Below, piece after piece: positions 9,421 to 17,818 of a DNA stretch of 64,000 nucleotides (positions are counted from its first letter, which is position 1; the number at the start of each line of letters is the position of its first letter). Position numbers and translations under genes: made by a program. The stretch comes from Rhodovulum euryhalinum. GTDB taxonomy: Bacteria > Pseudomonadota > Alphaproteobacteria > Rhodobacterales > Rhodobacteraceae. The notes below the pieces were generated by a model. It saw only the letters and a program-made list of their open reading frames with translations. It searched no databases and was not told the origin of the DNA. The stretch is taken from positions 124,001 to 188,000 of the forward strand of contig NZ_SLWW01000004.1 of assembly GCF_004342445.1 (NCBI RefSeq). The letters are read 5' to 3'.

Positions 9421-10935
9421 TCAGCCGTTGCCGCGGCGCACGAAGCGCGCGGCTTCGGCCGCGGCGGTTCGCAGTGCGCGAGCCTTGTTGACGGTTTCCT
9501 GCCATTCGGCCTCGGGGTCGCTGTCATAGACCACGCCGCCCCCGGCCTGGATGTATAGCTTGTCGTCCTTGACCACCGCCGTGCGCAGCGCGATGCACAT
9601 GTCCATGTCGCCGCCGGCGGCGAAATAGCCGACGCCGCCGCCATAGACGCCGCGCTTTTCGGGCTCCAGTTCGTCGATGATCTCCATTGCGCGGACCTTG
9701 GGCGCGCCCGACACCGTTCCCGCGGGCAGCCCCGCCAGCAGCGCGGACAGCGCGTCCTCGCCCTCGGCAATCTCGCCCACGACGTTCGACACGATATGCA
9801 TGACGTGGGAATAGCGCTCGATCACGAACTGTTCGGTCGGCCGCACGGTGCCGATCCGGGCCACCCGGCCCACGTCGTTGCGGCCGAGGTCGAGCAGCAT
9901 CAGGTGTTCGGCCAGTTCCTTGCGGTCGGCCAGCAGGTCCGCCTCTAGCGCGCGGTCCTCTTCGGGCGTTGCCCCGCGGGGGCGGGTTCCGGCGATGGGC
10001 CGGATCGTTACTTCGCCGTCGCGCAGCCGCACCAGGATTTCAGGGCTGGCGCCCACCACCTGGAAGCCGCCGAAGTTGAAGAAGAACATGAAGGGCGAGG
10101 GGTTGGTGCGCCGCAAGCTTCGGTAGAGCGCGAAGGGCGGCAGCGGGAAATCCTGGGTCCAGCGCTGCGCCGGCACGACCTGAAAGATGTCGCCCGCGCG
10201 GATATAGTCCTTGGCCTTTTCCACCGCGGCCATGTAGCCGTCCTTGGTGAAGTTCGACACCGGCTCGCCCACCTCGCGCGCCTCGCCGAAATCGCGGGTC
10301 TCGGCGGGTACCGCGCTGTCCAGATCGCGCAGCGCGTCCATCACCCGTTCGGCGGCCTGCGCATAGGCGGCGCGCGCCGACAGCCCCGGTTCGGGCCGGG
10401 CGGGCGAGACCACGATGACCTCGCCCTTGACCCCGTCGAGCACCGCGACGACCGAAGGACGCAGCATCACCGCGTCGGGCAGGCCCAGCGGGTCGGGGTT
10501 GACGTTGGGCAGGCGTTCGACCAGCCGGATCATGTCGTAGCCCAGATAGCCGAACAGGCCCGCTGCGATCGGCGGCAGGTCCTCGGGCATCGGGATCGCG
10601 CTTTCGGCCAGCACCGCGCGCAGCGTCGAAAGCGGGTCGCCCTCCATGTCCTGCCACGCGTCGGCGTCGAAGCGGGCGGCGCGGTTCACGCGGGACGCCT
10701 CGCCCCGACATTCCCAGACCAGATCGGGCTTGAAGCCGACGACCGAGTAACGCCCGCGCACCTCGCCGCCGGTCACCGATTCCAGCATGAAGCTGTCGGG
10801 CCGGGCGCCCGCAAGCTTCAGCATCAGCGATACCGGTGTGTCCAGGTCGGCGGCAAGCCGGGCATGGACGACCTGCGCCTTGCCGGCATTGTAGGCGGCT
10901 TCGAAGGCCGCGAATTCGGGGATGATCTTCGCCAT
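9421..10935 (-). CDS. trpE: Anthranilate synthase component I
   Basis: A 504-residue chorismate-binding enzyme starting MAKIIPEFAAFEAAY. It converts chorismate and ammonia or glutamine-derived nitrogen to anthranilate, the first step of tryptophan synthesis. The feedback-inhibition motif appears as LES at residues 51-53. The C-terminal half carries the family blocks FQVVGASPEILVR, IRPIAGTRPRG, LDLGRNDVGRV and AGTVSGAPKVRAMEII. It sits four bases downstream of the ppiD-like gene. No trpG, trpD or trpC follows in this window; the next gene is convergent. Confidence 0.95.
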   Translation of the reverse strand: MAKIIPEFAAFEAAYNAGKAQVVHARLAADLDTPVSLMLKLAGARPDSFMLESVTGGEVRGRYSVVGFKPDLVWECRGEASRVNRAARFDADAWQDMEGDPLSTLRAVLAESAIPMPEDLPPIAAGLFGYLGYDMIRLVERLPNVNPDPLGLPDAVMLRPSVVAVLDGVKGEVIVVSPARPEPGLSARAAYAQAAERVMDALRDLDSAVPAETRDFGEAREVGEPVSNFTKDGYMAAVEKAKDYIRAGDIFQVVPAQRWTQDFPLPPFALYRSLRRTNPSPFMFFFNFGGFQVVGASPEILVRLRDGEVTIRPIAGTRPRGATPEEDRALEADLLADRKELAEHLMLLDLGRNDVGRVARIGTVRPTEQFVIERYSHVMHIVSNVVGEIAEGEDALSALLAGLPAGTVSGAPKVRAMEIIDELEPEKRGVYGGGVGYFAAGGDMDMCIALRTAVVKDDKLYIQAGGGVVYDSDPEAEWQETVNKARALRTAAAEAARFVRRGNG

Positions 10936-10939
10936 GGTT

Positions 10940-12787
10940 CTACCGGAACTGCGCATGGACGGCGTTGATCGCCGCCTGGTCAAGCGTCAGGCCGCCGGAA
11001 TTGACCAGCTCCTGCGCGAAATAGGCATATAGATCCTGGGCCATACCCTGGCCGGCCTGGGCGGCGATGGTTTCGCGCAGGAAACCGGCGGCGGGATCGT
11101 CGGGATCGGGGGGCAGGACCGCATCCAGCCGGATCAGCCACGCTGCCTCGTCCGCGGTCACAACGCGGGTCTCGCCGGGCTCGGCCATCGCGAACAGCGC
11201 ATCCGAAAGGGCAGGCGGCGTCAGCCCGCCGCGCGACAGGCCCTCTTGCACCTCGACCTCGACGCCGAGCGTCTCGATCGCCTCGCCCGCGGCCAGCCGG
11301 CCGGCCAGCGCCTCGGCCCGCTGGCCAAGCCGGGCCAGCGTCTCGGCCGCCCGCGCGTCGGCCGCCACCTGGTCGCGCACGGCATCCAGCGGGCGAAGGG
11401 TGGGGGGAACCTCCTCGTCCAGCCGGATCGCAAAGATGCCGCCATCCTCGAGTTCCAGAATCTCGGGGAAATCGTCCTCGGCCAAGGCCATGGCTGCGTC
11501 GCGAAATGCCTGGTAGGCGGCGATGCCGTCCTCGTTCGCGCCGGTGAAGTCGACCTGGCCAAGTTCCATGTCGGTCTCGGCGGCCAGGTCCTCCAGCGTC
11601 GCACCCGCCGCCAGCCTGTCCTCGAAATCAGCCAGCATGTCGCCGATCATGCGGGTGGCGCGGTCGCGGGCGGCCTCTTCCACCAGGCTTTCGCGCGCGT
11701 CCTCGAACGGTGTTTCCTGAGCGGCAAGGATGCCGTTCACCCGGAACAGCGCCGGGCCCAGATCGGACATGTGGGGCCCCGTCACGCCCGGCGCCGTCAG
11801 CGCAAAGACCGCCGCGCCCGCCGCGCCGCCGATATCGACCTCGGCGATGTCGCCCATGTCGATATCCGCAAGTCCGAGCCCGCGCGCCTCGACCGCCGCA
11901 TCGAAGCTGGTCTCGCCCGCCGCGATCGCGTCCGCCACGGCCTGCGCCTCTGCTTCGTCCGGGAACACGAGCCGCTCGACCAGCCGCCGTTCGGGCTGGA
12001 CGAACTCGTCGATCCGTTCCTCGTAGAGGGCGCGCAGCATCTCCTCGTCGGGTTCGATCCGGTTCAGCATCATGTCGGGCGTCAGCCAGGCATAGGTGAT
12101 CCTGCGGGTTCGCGGCGCGGTATAGGCGTCGGGGTTGGCCTCGTATTGCTGGGCGATCCGGGCCTCGGTCGGCTCGGGGACCGGCGTCTCCAGGTCGTCG
12201 GCGGTCAGCCGGATCAGGCTGGCGCTGCGCCGCTCGGCGATGAAGTCGTACAGCGTGTCGGCATAGGTCTCGGGCGTGCCGAGCCCGGCCACCACCCCCG
12301 CCTGCAACAGAGACCGCGCAGTATCCTTGCGGATCTGGGTCTCGAAAGCGCTTTCCGTCATGCCGTTCTGCTGCAGCACGAAACGGTAGGTCTCGCGGTC
12401 GAACTGGCCGTCCGGACCCTGGAAGGCCGGCACTGCCAGCACCTCGCGGGCGACCGTCGCGTCGCCGACCGAAACGCCAATGCGCCGAACCTCGTTGTCC
12501 AGCGCGGCGTTGGCAATCACGCGCGCGCGCACCTGCTCGACCAGCCCGCCCGCCTCGGCCTCGGCAAAACTCAGCGCCTTGCCGGTGGCGGCCTGCTGGG
12601 CGTTCAACTCCTGCCGCAGGGCACGGGCATAGGAGTCGACGGCGATCTTCTCGTCCCCCACGGATCCGATCGCGTCGATCGAGCCGCCGAAATTCGAGAT
12701 GCCGAAGCCGCCCAGCCCGAGGATCAACAGGCCCATCAGAACCCAGACGGCGGCCTTTGATGCCTGCTTGCCGACGGATTTGGACAT
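10940..12787 (-). CDS. SurA_N / PpiC-domain peptidyl-prolyl isomerase (PpiD-like foldase)
   Basis: A 615-residue protein from MSKSVGKQASKAAVW. One transmembrane anchor near residues 13-32 (AVWVLMGLLILGLGGFGISN) is followed by a SurA_N-type domain (VDSYARALRQELNAQQAATG) and a parvulin-like middle region, the PpiD layout. The family helps newly exported proteins fold at the periplasmic face of the inner membrane. It precedes trpE by four bases, an arrangement also known in related bacteria. The parvulin core is divergent here, so isomerase activity is uncertain. Confidence 0.85.
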   Translation of the reverse strand: MSKSVGKQASKAAVWVLMGLLILGLGGFGISNFGGSIDAIGSVGDEKIAVDSYARALRQELNAQQAATGKALSFAEAEAGGLVEQVRARVIANAALDNEVRRIGVSVGDATVAREVLAVPAFQGPDGQFDRETYRFVLQQNGMTESAFETQIRKDTARSLLQAGVVAGLGTPETYADTLYDFIAERRSASLIRLTADDLETPVPEPTEARIAQQYEANPDAYTAPRTRRITYAWLTPDMMLNRIEPDEEMLRALYEERIDEFVQPERRLVERLVFPDEAEAQAVADAIAAGETSFDAAVEARGLGLADIDMGDIAEVDIGGAAGAAVFALTAPGVTGPHMSDLGPALFRVNGILAAQETPFEDARESLVEEAARDRATRMIGDMLADFEDRLAAGATLEDLAAETDMELGQVDFTGANEDGIAAYQAFRDAAMALAEDDFPEILELEDGGIFAIRLDEEVPPTLRPLDAVRDQVAADARAAETLARLGQRAEALAGRLAAGEAIETLGVEVEVQEGLSRGGLTPPALSDALFAMAEPGETRVVTADEAAWLIRLDAVLPPDPDDPAAGFLRETIAAQAGQGMAQDLYAYFAQELVNSGGLTLDQAAINAVHAQFR

Positions 12788-12856
12788 GGGGCTCGCCTCC
12801 CTGCGCTGACGCGGTTTCCGAAGGTGTGTAGGGGCAAGAGGCCCCGCCCGCAAGGG

Positions 12857-14035
12857 TCAGGGGCGGAACGCAGACAGCCGGTCGAACATCCGCCCGATGC
12901 CCTGCCGGTCGATATTGGCGAAGGCGATCCTCACCTGCTTGCGTGCGCCGGTATCGGTCTCGGGCAGGAACATCGTGCCGGGCAGCAACAGCACCCCCGC
13001 CTCGGCCACCAGCCGGCGGGCCAGGTCGTCCGAGGGGATCGGCCAGGGATGGGCGGCATAGGCGAAATAGGCCCCGGCCCCCATCAGGGTCCAGCCCTCC
13101 AGCGCCGGGAACCCCGCCTCGATCGCCGCGCGCCGGTCGAGGATTTCCGCGCGTTCCCCCGCCAGCCACTGGCCGAGGTTGCGCATCCCCCAGAGCGCCG
13201 CGCGCTGGCCCAGCTGGTTCGGGCAGATCGCGACCGTGTCGAGGAATTTCTCGACATGGGCCAGCCGGTCGCGATGCGCCACCATCGCGCCGACCCGGTG
13301 GCCGGTCAGCCGGTAGGCCTTGGAGAAGGAGTAAAGGTGGATCAGCGTGTCGGCCCAGTCGGGATCGGCGAACAGGTCGTGCGGCGCGCCGCTGCCGGAA
13401 TGAAAGTCGCGATAGGTCTCGTCGAGGATCAGCGCGATGCCATGGCGGCGGCAGAGCGTCCGGAAGTCGGCGATCACCTCGGCGGGGTATTCCACGCCCG
13501 CGGGGTTGTTCGGGCTGACAAGGACGATGGCGCGGGTCCGGTCGGTGATGAGTTGCCCTGCGCGGCTCGCCTCGGGGATCAGGTTGTCGCCGGTGGCCAG
13601 CGGCACGGTGCGGATGCCGGCCATGTCCAGCCACATCTTGTGGTTGAAGTACCAGGGCGTCGGCAGGATCACCTCGTCGCCCTCGCCGGCGATTGTCGCC
13701 ATCACCGCGCAGAAGGCCTGGTTGCAGCCCTGGGTGATCGCCACCTGCGCGGGCGCGATCTCGCCGCCGTAGGCCGCCGACCATTGCGCCGCCAGTTCCG
13801 CACGCAGCTCGGGCAGGCCCAAAACCGGGCCGTAGAGATGCGCGGCCGTTTCGGTCAGCGCGGCCTCGGCGATGGCCTGGCGCAGCGGCTCGGGCGGGGG
13901 TTCCATCGGGGCGGCCTGGCTGACATTGATCAGCGGCCGGTCGGCGGGGAACTCGATCCCCTCCAGCCAGCGCCGCGCCTCCATCACCGGGGGCGGGAAG
14001 GTCGCGGCCATCCGAGGGTTCAGCGGGCCGAACAC
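12857..14035 (-). CDS. Class I/II PLP-dependent aminotransferase
   Basis: A 392-residue fold-type I aminotransferase. The PLP Schiff-base lysine is Lys239 in SFSKAYRLTGHRVG. Other landmarks are LYGPVLGLPELR, the TQGCNQAF cofactor-phosphate region, VSPNNPAG (substrate/PLP Asn) and LILDETYRDF (Asp that bonds the pyridine nitrogen). The substrate is not evident: aspartate/aromatic-type enzymes look similar. It lies between gpt (3-base gap) and the ppiD-like gene, with no pathway link to either. Confidence 0.85.
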   Translation of the reverse strand: MFGPLNPRMAATFPPPVMEARRWLEGIEFPADRPLINVSQAAPMEPPPEPLRQAIAEAALTETAAHLYGPVLGLPELRAELAAQWSAAYGGEIAPAQVAITQGCNQAFCAVMATIAGEGDEVILPTPWYFNHKMWLDMAGIRTVPLATGDNLIPEASRAGQLITDRTRAIVLVSPNNPAGVEYPAEVIADFRTLCRRHGIALILDETYRDFHSGSGAPHDLFADPDWADTLIHLYSFSKAYRLTGHRVGAMVAHRDRLAHVEKFLDTVAICPNQLGQRAALWGMRNLGQWLAGERAEILDRRAAIEAGFPALEGWTLMGAGAYFAYAAHPWPIPSDDLARRLVAEAGVLLLPGTMFLPETDTGARKQVRIAFANIDRQGIGRMFDRLSAFRP

Positions 14036-14038
14036 GCC

Positions 14039-14545
14039 TCAGGCTCCCCGGTAGGGTTCGACATATTGCAGCGCCATGTCCCAGGGGAAGAAGATCCAGG
14101 TATCCTGGCTGACCTCGGTGATATAGGTGTCGACCATCGGCTTGCCCTTGGGCTTGGCGTAGACGGTCGCGACATGTGCCTTGGGCATCAGCTTGCGCAC
14201 GACTTCCAGCGTCCGGCCGGTATCCACCAGGTCGTCGACGATCAGAACGCCGGTGCCGTCGCCCACCAGCTCCATGTCGGGGGTCTTGATGACGCGCGGC
14301 TCGGTCTGGGCCTGGTGGTTGTAGGATTTCACGCTGATCGTATCGACCATGCGGATGTCGAGTTCCCGCGCCACGATCATCGCTGGCGCCATGCCGCCCC
14401 GCGTGATCGCCACCACCGCGCGCCAGGCCCCGTCATCGGGCCCGTGCCCGTCCAGCCGCCAGGCCAGCGCGCGCGCGTCGCGGTGAATCTGGTCCCAACT
14501 GACGTGAAAGCCCTTTTCGTGGGGCAGGCGGTCGGATGGCGACAT
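14039..14545 (-). CDS. gpt: Xanthine (guanine) phosphoribosyltransferase
   Basis: A 168-residue enzyme starting [20 protein letters not shown]. The PRPP-binding motif [13 protein letters not shown] is complete, and [17 protein letters not shown] forms the pyrophosphate loop. FFPWD in the C-terminal part is typical of Gpt-type base binding. It salvages xanthine and guanine to XMP and GMP. The gene follows fabI by 23 bases and precedes the aminotransferase by three, so the minus-strand block 15387-9421 may be partly cotranscribed. Confidence 0.92.
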   Translation of the reverse strand: MSPSDRLPHEKGFHVSWDQIHRDARALAWRLDGHGPDDGAWRAVVAITRGGMAPAMIVARELDIRMVDTISVKSYNHQAQTEPRVIKTPDMELVGDGTGVLIVDDLVDTGRTLEVVRKLMPKAHVATVYAKPKGKPMVDTYITEVSQDTWIFFPWDMALQYVEPYRGA

Positions 14546-14568
14546 GGGCGTTCCCCTTCTGGCTGGCG

Positions 14569-15387
14569 TTACTTGCGCCCGGTGACCGCGTCGATATCCG
14601 GCGCATCCACGGCCTTCATCCCCACGACGTGATAGCCCGCGTCGACATGGTGCACCTCGCCGGTCACGCCGCTGCCGAGATCGGACAGCAGGTACAGCGC
14701 CGACTTGCCGACCTCGTCCTGGCTGACATTGCGCCGCAGCGGCGAGTTCAGTTCGTTCCACTTCATGATGTAGCGGAAATCGCCGATGCCGCTGGCCGCC
14801 AGCGTCTTGATCGGCCCGGCCGAGATCGCGTTGACCCGGATGCCGTCCTTGCCCAGATCCTCGGCCAGATAGCGCACCGAGGCCTCGAGCGCAGCCTTGG
14901 CCACGCCCATCACGTTGTAATGCGGCATCACCCGTTCGGCGCCGTAATAGGTCAGCGTCAGCGCCGAGCCGCCCTCGGTCATCATCCGCGCCGCGCGCTG
15001 GACGACGGCGGTGAAAGAGAACACCGAGATGTCCATCGTCATCGCGAAATTGTCGCGCGTGGTGTCGACATAGCGGCCGCGCAGCTGTTCCTTGTCGGAA
15101 AAGCCGATGGCGTGGACGATGAAATCCAGCCGGTCCCAGCGTTTCGCCAGGCCGTCGAACAGCGCGTCGAGCGAGGCTTCCGCGGAGACGTCACATTCCA
15201 GAACGATGTCCGAGCCCAGGCTTGCGGCCAGGGGTTCGACGCGCTTCTTCAGCGCCTCGCCCTGGTACGAAAACGCAAGTTCCGCCCCGTGGGCGGCGCA
15301 GTGCTGCGCGATGCCCCAGGCGATCGACTTGTCGTTGGCAAGCCCCATGATAAGACCGCGCTTGCCTTCCAAGAGTTTCGTTGACAT
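14569..15387 (-). CDS. fabI: Enoyl-[acyl-carrier-protein] reductase (NADH)
   Basis: A 272-residue SDR-family FabI starting [18 protein letters not shown]. The cofactor loop is [17 protein letters not shown]. By alignment with the E. coli pattern, catalytic Tyr157 and Lys164 lie in [14 protein letters not shown], with Tyr147 in [12 protein letters not shown]. It reduces trans-2-enoyl-ACP in each cycle of type II fatty acid synthesis. The start is the ATG at 15387; a longer upstream frame exists but overlaps the pdxH region and lacks family similarity. Confidence 0.95.
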   Translation of the reverse strand: MSTKLLEGKRGLIMGLANDKSIAWGIAQHCAAHGAELAFSYQGEALKKRVEPLAASLGSDIVLECDVSAEASLDALFDGLAKRWDRLDFIVHAIGFSDKEQLRGRYVDTTRDNFAMTMDISVFSFTAVVQRAARMMTEGGSALTLTYYGAERVMPHYNVMGVAKAALEASVRYLAEDLGKDGIRVNAISAGPIKTLAASGIGDFRYIMKWNELNSPLRRNVSQDEVGKSALYLLSDLGSGVTGEVHHVDAGYHVVGMKAVDAPDIDAVTGRK

Positions 15388-15487
15388 CCGGCGTCCCTCG
15401 ATCACCTTGCAGAAAGTTGACGCCGGTGTAGGGCAATTGCCCCGACCCATCAAGACCGCCAAGACAAGCGGGCAGGAGCGCGCACAG

Positions 15488-16093
15488 ATGACCGACCGAC
15501 AGGGACTATTCGCCGGCGACGACCCGTTCGCCATCGCCCGGGCCTGGTTGGCCGAGGCCGAGCGGACCGAGCCGAACGACCCGAACGCCATCGCGCTGGC
15601 GACCGTCGATGCCGCGGGGCTGCCGAACGTGCGGATGGTGCTGCTGAAGGAGATCGAGCCCGACGCCTTCGTCTTCTACACCAATTACGACAGCGCCAAG
15701 GGGGCAGAGATTTCCGCAACCGGCAAGGCCGCTTTCGTGCTACACTGGAAAACGCTCAGGCGTCAGGTTCGTGTCCGGGGCGTGACCGAGCGTGAGGAGG
15801 GGGAGAGGGCGGATGCCTATTTCGCGTCGCGTGCACTGAAAAGCAGGCTGGGGGCCTGGGCCTCGCGGCAGTCGCAGCCGCTGGGATCGCGGGGCGAGCT
15901 GATGGCAGAGGTGGCGCGGGTCACGGCGCAGAAAGGCATCGCACCCGATCGCCCGCCGTTCTGGGGGGGTATCCGGATCCGGCCGCTGGAAATCGAGTTC
16001 TGGGCGGACGGGGCGTTCCGGCTGCACGACCGGTTCCGCTGGCGACGCGAGACGATTGACGCGGACTGGACGATCGCGAGACTGTTCCCCTGA
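15488..16093 (+). CDS. pdxH: Pyridoxamine 5'-phosphate oxidase
   Basis: A 201-residue flavoprotein starting [20 protein letters not shown]. Recognisable blocks are [48 protein letters not shown] and the C-terminal [18 protein letters not shown] ending in IARLFP. It oxidises pyridoxamine- and pyridoxine-phosphate to PLP with FMN and oxygen. The length is normal for the family. It is divergent from fabI with a 100-base spacer and stands alone. Confidence 0.95.
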   Translation: MTDRQGLFAGDDPFAIARAWLAEAERTEPNDPNAIALATVDAAGLPNVRMVLLKEIEPDAFVFYTNYDSAKGAEISATGKAAFVLHWKTLRRQVRVRGVTEREEGERADAYFASRALKSRLGAWASRQSQPLGSRGELMAEVARVTAQKGIAPDRPPFWGGIRIRPLEIEFWADGAFRLHDRFRWRRETIDADWTIARLFP

Positions 16094-16211
16094 CATTCGC
16101 GCTTCGTGAATTGCAGGGGAATCGAGGCTGACGGGAATCTGCTTGCATCGCGTCCAGCGTCTGTGAAAAGGGATGCTCGGGAGGTAATCGGTTCACTCCG
16201 GTTTGGGGAAG

Positions 16212-16754
16212 ATGACCAGGGATATCGAGATGCCGCCCCGCCGTGTGCAGGGGCACGTTAAATGGTTCGACCCGACGAAAGGGTTCGGATTTGTCGTGGC
16301 CGAAGGCGGTGGACCGGACATCTTGCTGCATGCCAATGTGCTGCGCAATTTCGGCCAGAGTTCTGTCACCGACGGTGCCGGTGTCGACCTGATGGTGCAG
16401 GAGACCGCGCGCGGTCTGCAGGCGACCGAGGTGCTGCGCATCGACCCGCCCGCACAGGGCAATGGCCCGGTCTTCGAGGATGCGCTGCGGCTTGATCCCG
16501 ACGAGCTTGAGGCGCTGCCGCTGGAACCGGCGCGGGTCAAGTGGTTCGACAAGTCCAAGGGCTTCGGCTTTGCCAACGTGTTCGGCCGGAACGAGGACGT
16601 GTTCGTTCACATAGAGGTGTTGCGCCGGTCGGGCCTTGCCGATCTTCAGCCCGGCGAGGCGATCGCCATCCGGGTGACCGAGGGCCAGCGCGGCCAGCTT
16701 GCGGTGATGGTAGGGCCATGGGAATGTGCGGTTTCACCGGTCTCGCAGGACTGA
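16212..16754 (+). CDS. Cold-shock protein with two CSD domains
   Basis: A 180-residue protein with two cold-shock domains: GHVKWFDPTKGFGFVVAEGG near residues 14-33 and RVKWFDKSKGFGFANVFG near residues 108-125, each with the RNP1-like K-G-F-G-F core. Both domains retain the aromatic residues that stack on single-stranded nucleic acid. Such proteins act as RNA chaperones. The start is uncertain: ATG 16212 is chosen; TTG 16203 lies better for the GGGAGGT at 16179-16185, and ATG 16230 is also possible. The 3' end overlaps the DUF192 gene by 37 bases. Confidence 0.88.
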   Translation: MTRDIEMPPRRVQGHVKWFDPTKGFGFVVAEGGGPDILLHANVLRNFGQSSVTDGAGVDLMVQETARGLQATEVLRIDPPAQGNGPVFEDALRLDPDELEALPLEPARVKWFDKSKGFGFANVFGRNEDVFVHIEVLRRSGLADLQPGEAIAIRVTEGQRGQLAVMVGPWECAVSPVSQD

Positions 16755-17194
16755 TCCTGGCGCTCGGGTTCGCGGGCACCGCGGTCGCGCAATGCGCCGA
16801 GGGCCAGGTTGACCTGCGGGGCGACTGGGGCAGCGCACGGTTCGCCGTAGAGATTGCCGATGACGACGCCGAGCGGGCGCAGGGACTGATGCACCGCACG
16901 TCGATGCCCGCCTCGGCGGGCATGCTGTTCGTCTATGACCGTCCGCAGCGCGTCGCCTTCTGGATGGAGAACACGCTGATCCCGCTCGACATGATCTTCC
17001 TCGGTCCGCGGGGCCGGGTGCTGAAGGTGCACGAGAACGCGCGCCCCCGCGACCGCACGCCGATCGACGGGGGCGAGGGGGTGCTGGCGGTGCTCGAGAT
17101 CAATGGCGGGCTGGCCCGCCGGCTGGGCATCGGCCCGGGCAGCGAACTGCGCCACCCGGCCTTTGGCCCGGACGCGGTCTGGCCCTGTCCGTAA
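16718..17194 (+). CDS. DUF192 family exported protein
   Basis: A 158-residue protein starting inside the end of the cold-shock gene. The N-terminus LAGLILALGFAGTAVAQC is a signal peptide, probably cleaved at AVA-Q. The mature part shows the DUF192 blocks ERAQGLMHRTSMPASAGMLF and VAFWMENTLIPLDMIFLG, then a VLEINGG turn. DUF192 proteins are small beta-barrels of unknown function found in many bacteria and archaea. The overlapping cold-shock/DUF192 arrangement implies translational coupling, although one product is cytoplasmic and the other exported. Confidence 0.87.
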   Translation: MGMCGFTGLAGLILALGFAGTAVAQCAEGQVDLRGDWGSARFAVEIADDDAERAQGLMHRTSMPASAGMLFVYDRPQRVAFWMENTLIPLDMIFLGPRGRVLKVHENARPRDRTPIDGGEGVLAVLEINGGLARRLGIGPGSELRHPAFGPDAVWPCP

Positions 17195-17236
17195 ATCGCT
17201 TCCCTTGGCGCCCGCCCGGCGCTATTGAGGCGGCCA

Positions 17237-17313
17237 CGGGGCGTAGCGCAGTCTGGTAGCGCGTCGGTTTTGGGTACCGAAGGTCGTGGGTTCGAATCCC
17301 GCCGCCCCGACCA
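17237..17313 (+). tRNA. tRNA-Pro (anticodon TGG)
   Basis: A 77-base cloverleaf. The acceptor stem CGGGGCG (17237-17243) pairs with CGCCCCG (17303-17309), discriminator A, and CCA is encoded at 17311-17313. The anticodon stem TCGGT/ACCGA encloses the loop TTTGGGT, giving anticodon TGG. The T-arm GTGGGTTCGAATCCCGC is standard. C1-G72 is usual for bacterial proline tRNA. No T-run terminator follows directly. Confidence 0.97.
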
Positions 17314-17818
17314 TCCCACCCCCTGATTCCCTGTTTCAGCCCCCGAATCCGGTCTGGCTGACCCCCGTTAACCCCTTCTGCCGACGTTAATTTTCGTTAC
17401 TGCGCCGACTCGGTCGCGCGCATCCGAAAATGCAACCTGGACGTGTAACCGCTTGTTCCCGGCGGTTTTTCACCAATGCGCGCGGCGGCCCCGGGGATGG
17501 CCATGCGCCGGGTGAATCGTCGGGCTGTGATCCCTCTGCCCGGTCAACCCCAAAAACTTGTGGGAAACCGTGAAAATTGCGTTGACGAATTGTGGCAGTC
17601 TACGTCACCTTGTGTTGGCCGGGCGCGATAACACTATATCTAGTGGCGGCGCGGGGCGAGACGACACACCGGAACAGGGGCGCCACCCGCGGGGCGGGGG
17701 CGTGGCCCGGCGGCTTGGGGGCCGGGCAACGGCTACGTCTTGCGCAGCGGCATGGATTTCGGGGCCCGGGCGCCGCTGCGGCGGGCGGGCTTGCGACAGG
17801 ATAGAACGGGGCAGACGC
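17314..17818 (+). promoter_or_regulatory. Upstream region of nrdJ (505 bases, no gene)
   Basis: No supported gene lies here. The first 150 bases are spacer after the tRNA. The second half holds the NrdR-box region described separately, then a GC-rich stretch with hairpins up to the nrdJ start. I looked for a cobalamin riboswitch, expected for some B12-linked genes, and saw no B12-box consensus. A GC-rich leader of about 170 bases therefore separates the NrdR boxes from the start codon. Confidence 0.6.
17600..17646 (+). promoter_or_regulatory. Tandem NrdR boxes upstream of nrdJ
   Basis: ACACTATATCTAGTGG at 17631-17646 fits the NrdR-box consensus (ACACWATATNTWGTGT) at all but the last base by my count. 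A weaker copy, CTACGTCACCTTGTGT, starts exactly 31 bases upstream at 17600 and keeps the right half. A 31-base spacing is a typical arrangement for NrdR pairs. TTGTGT at 17610-17615 and TATATC at 17635-17640 could form an overlapping promoter, although the 19-base spacer is long. A third weak match is at 17548-17563. Confidence 0.75.

Noticed and set aside
17314-17818. Cobalamin riboswitch upstream of the B12-dependent reductase
   Set aside because: I looked for the B12-box consensus and its flanking stems and found neither; NrdR boxes explain the regulation better.
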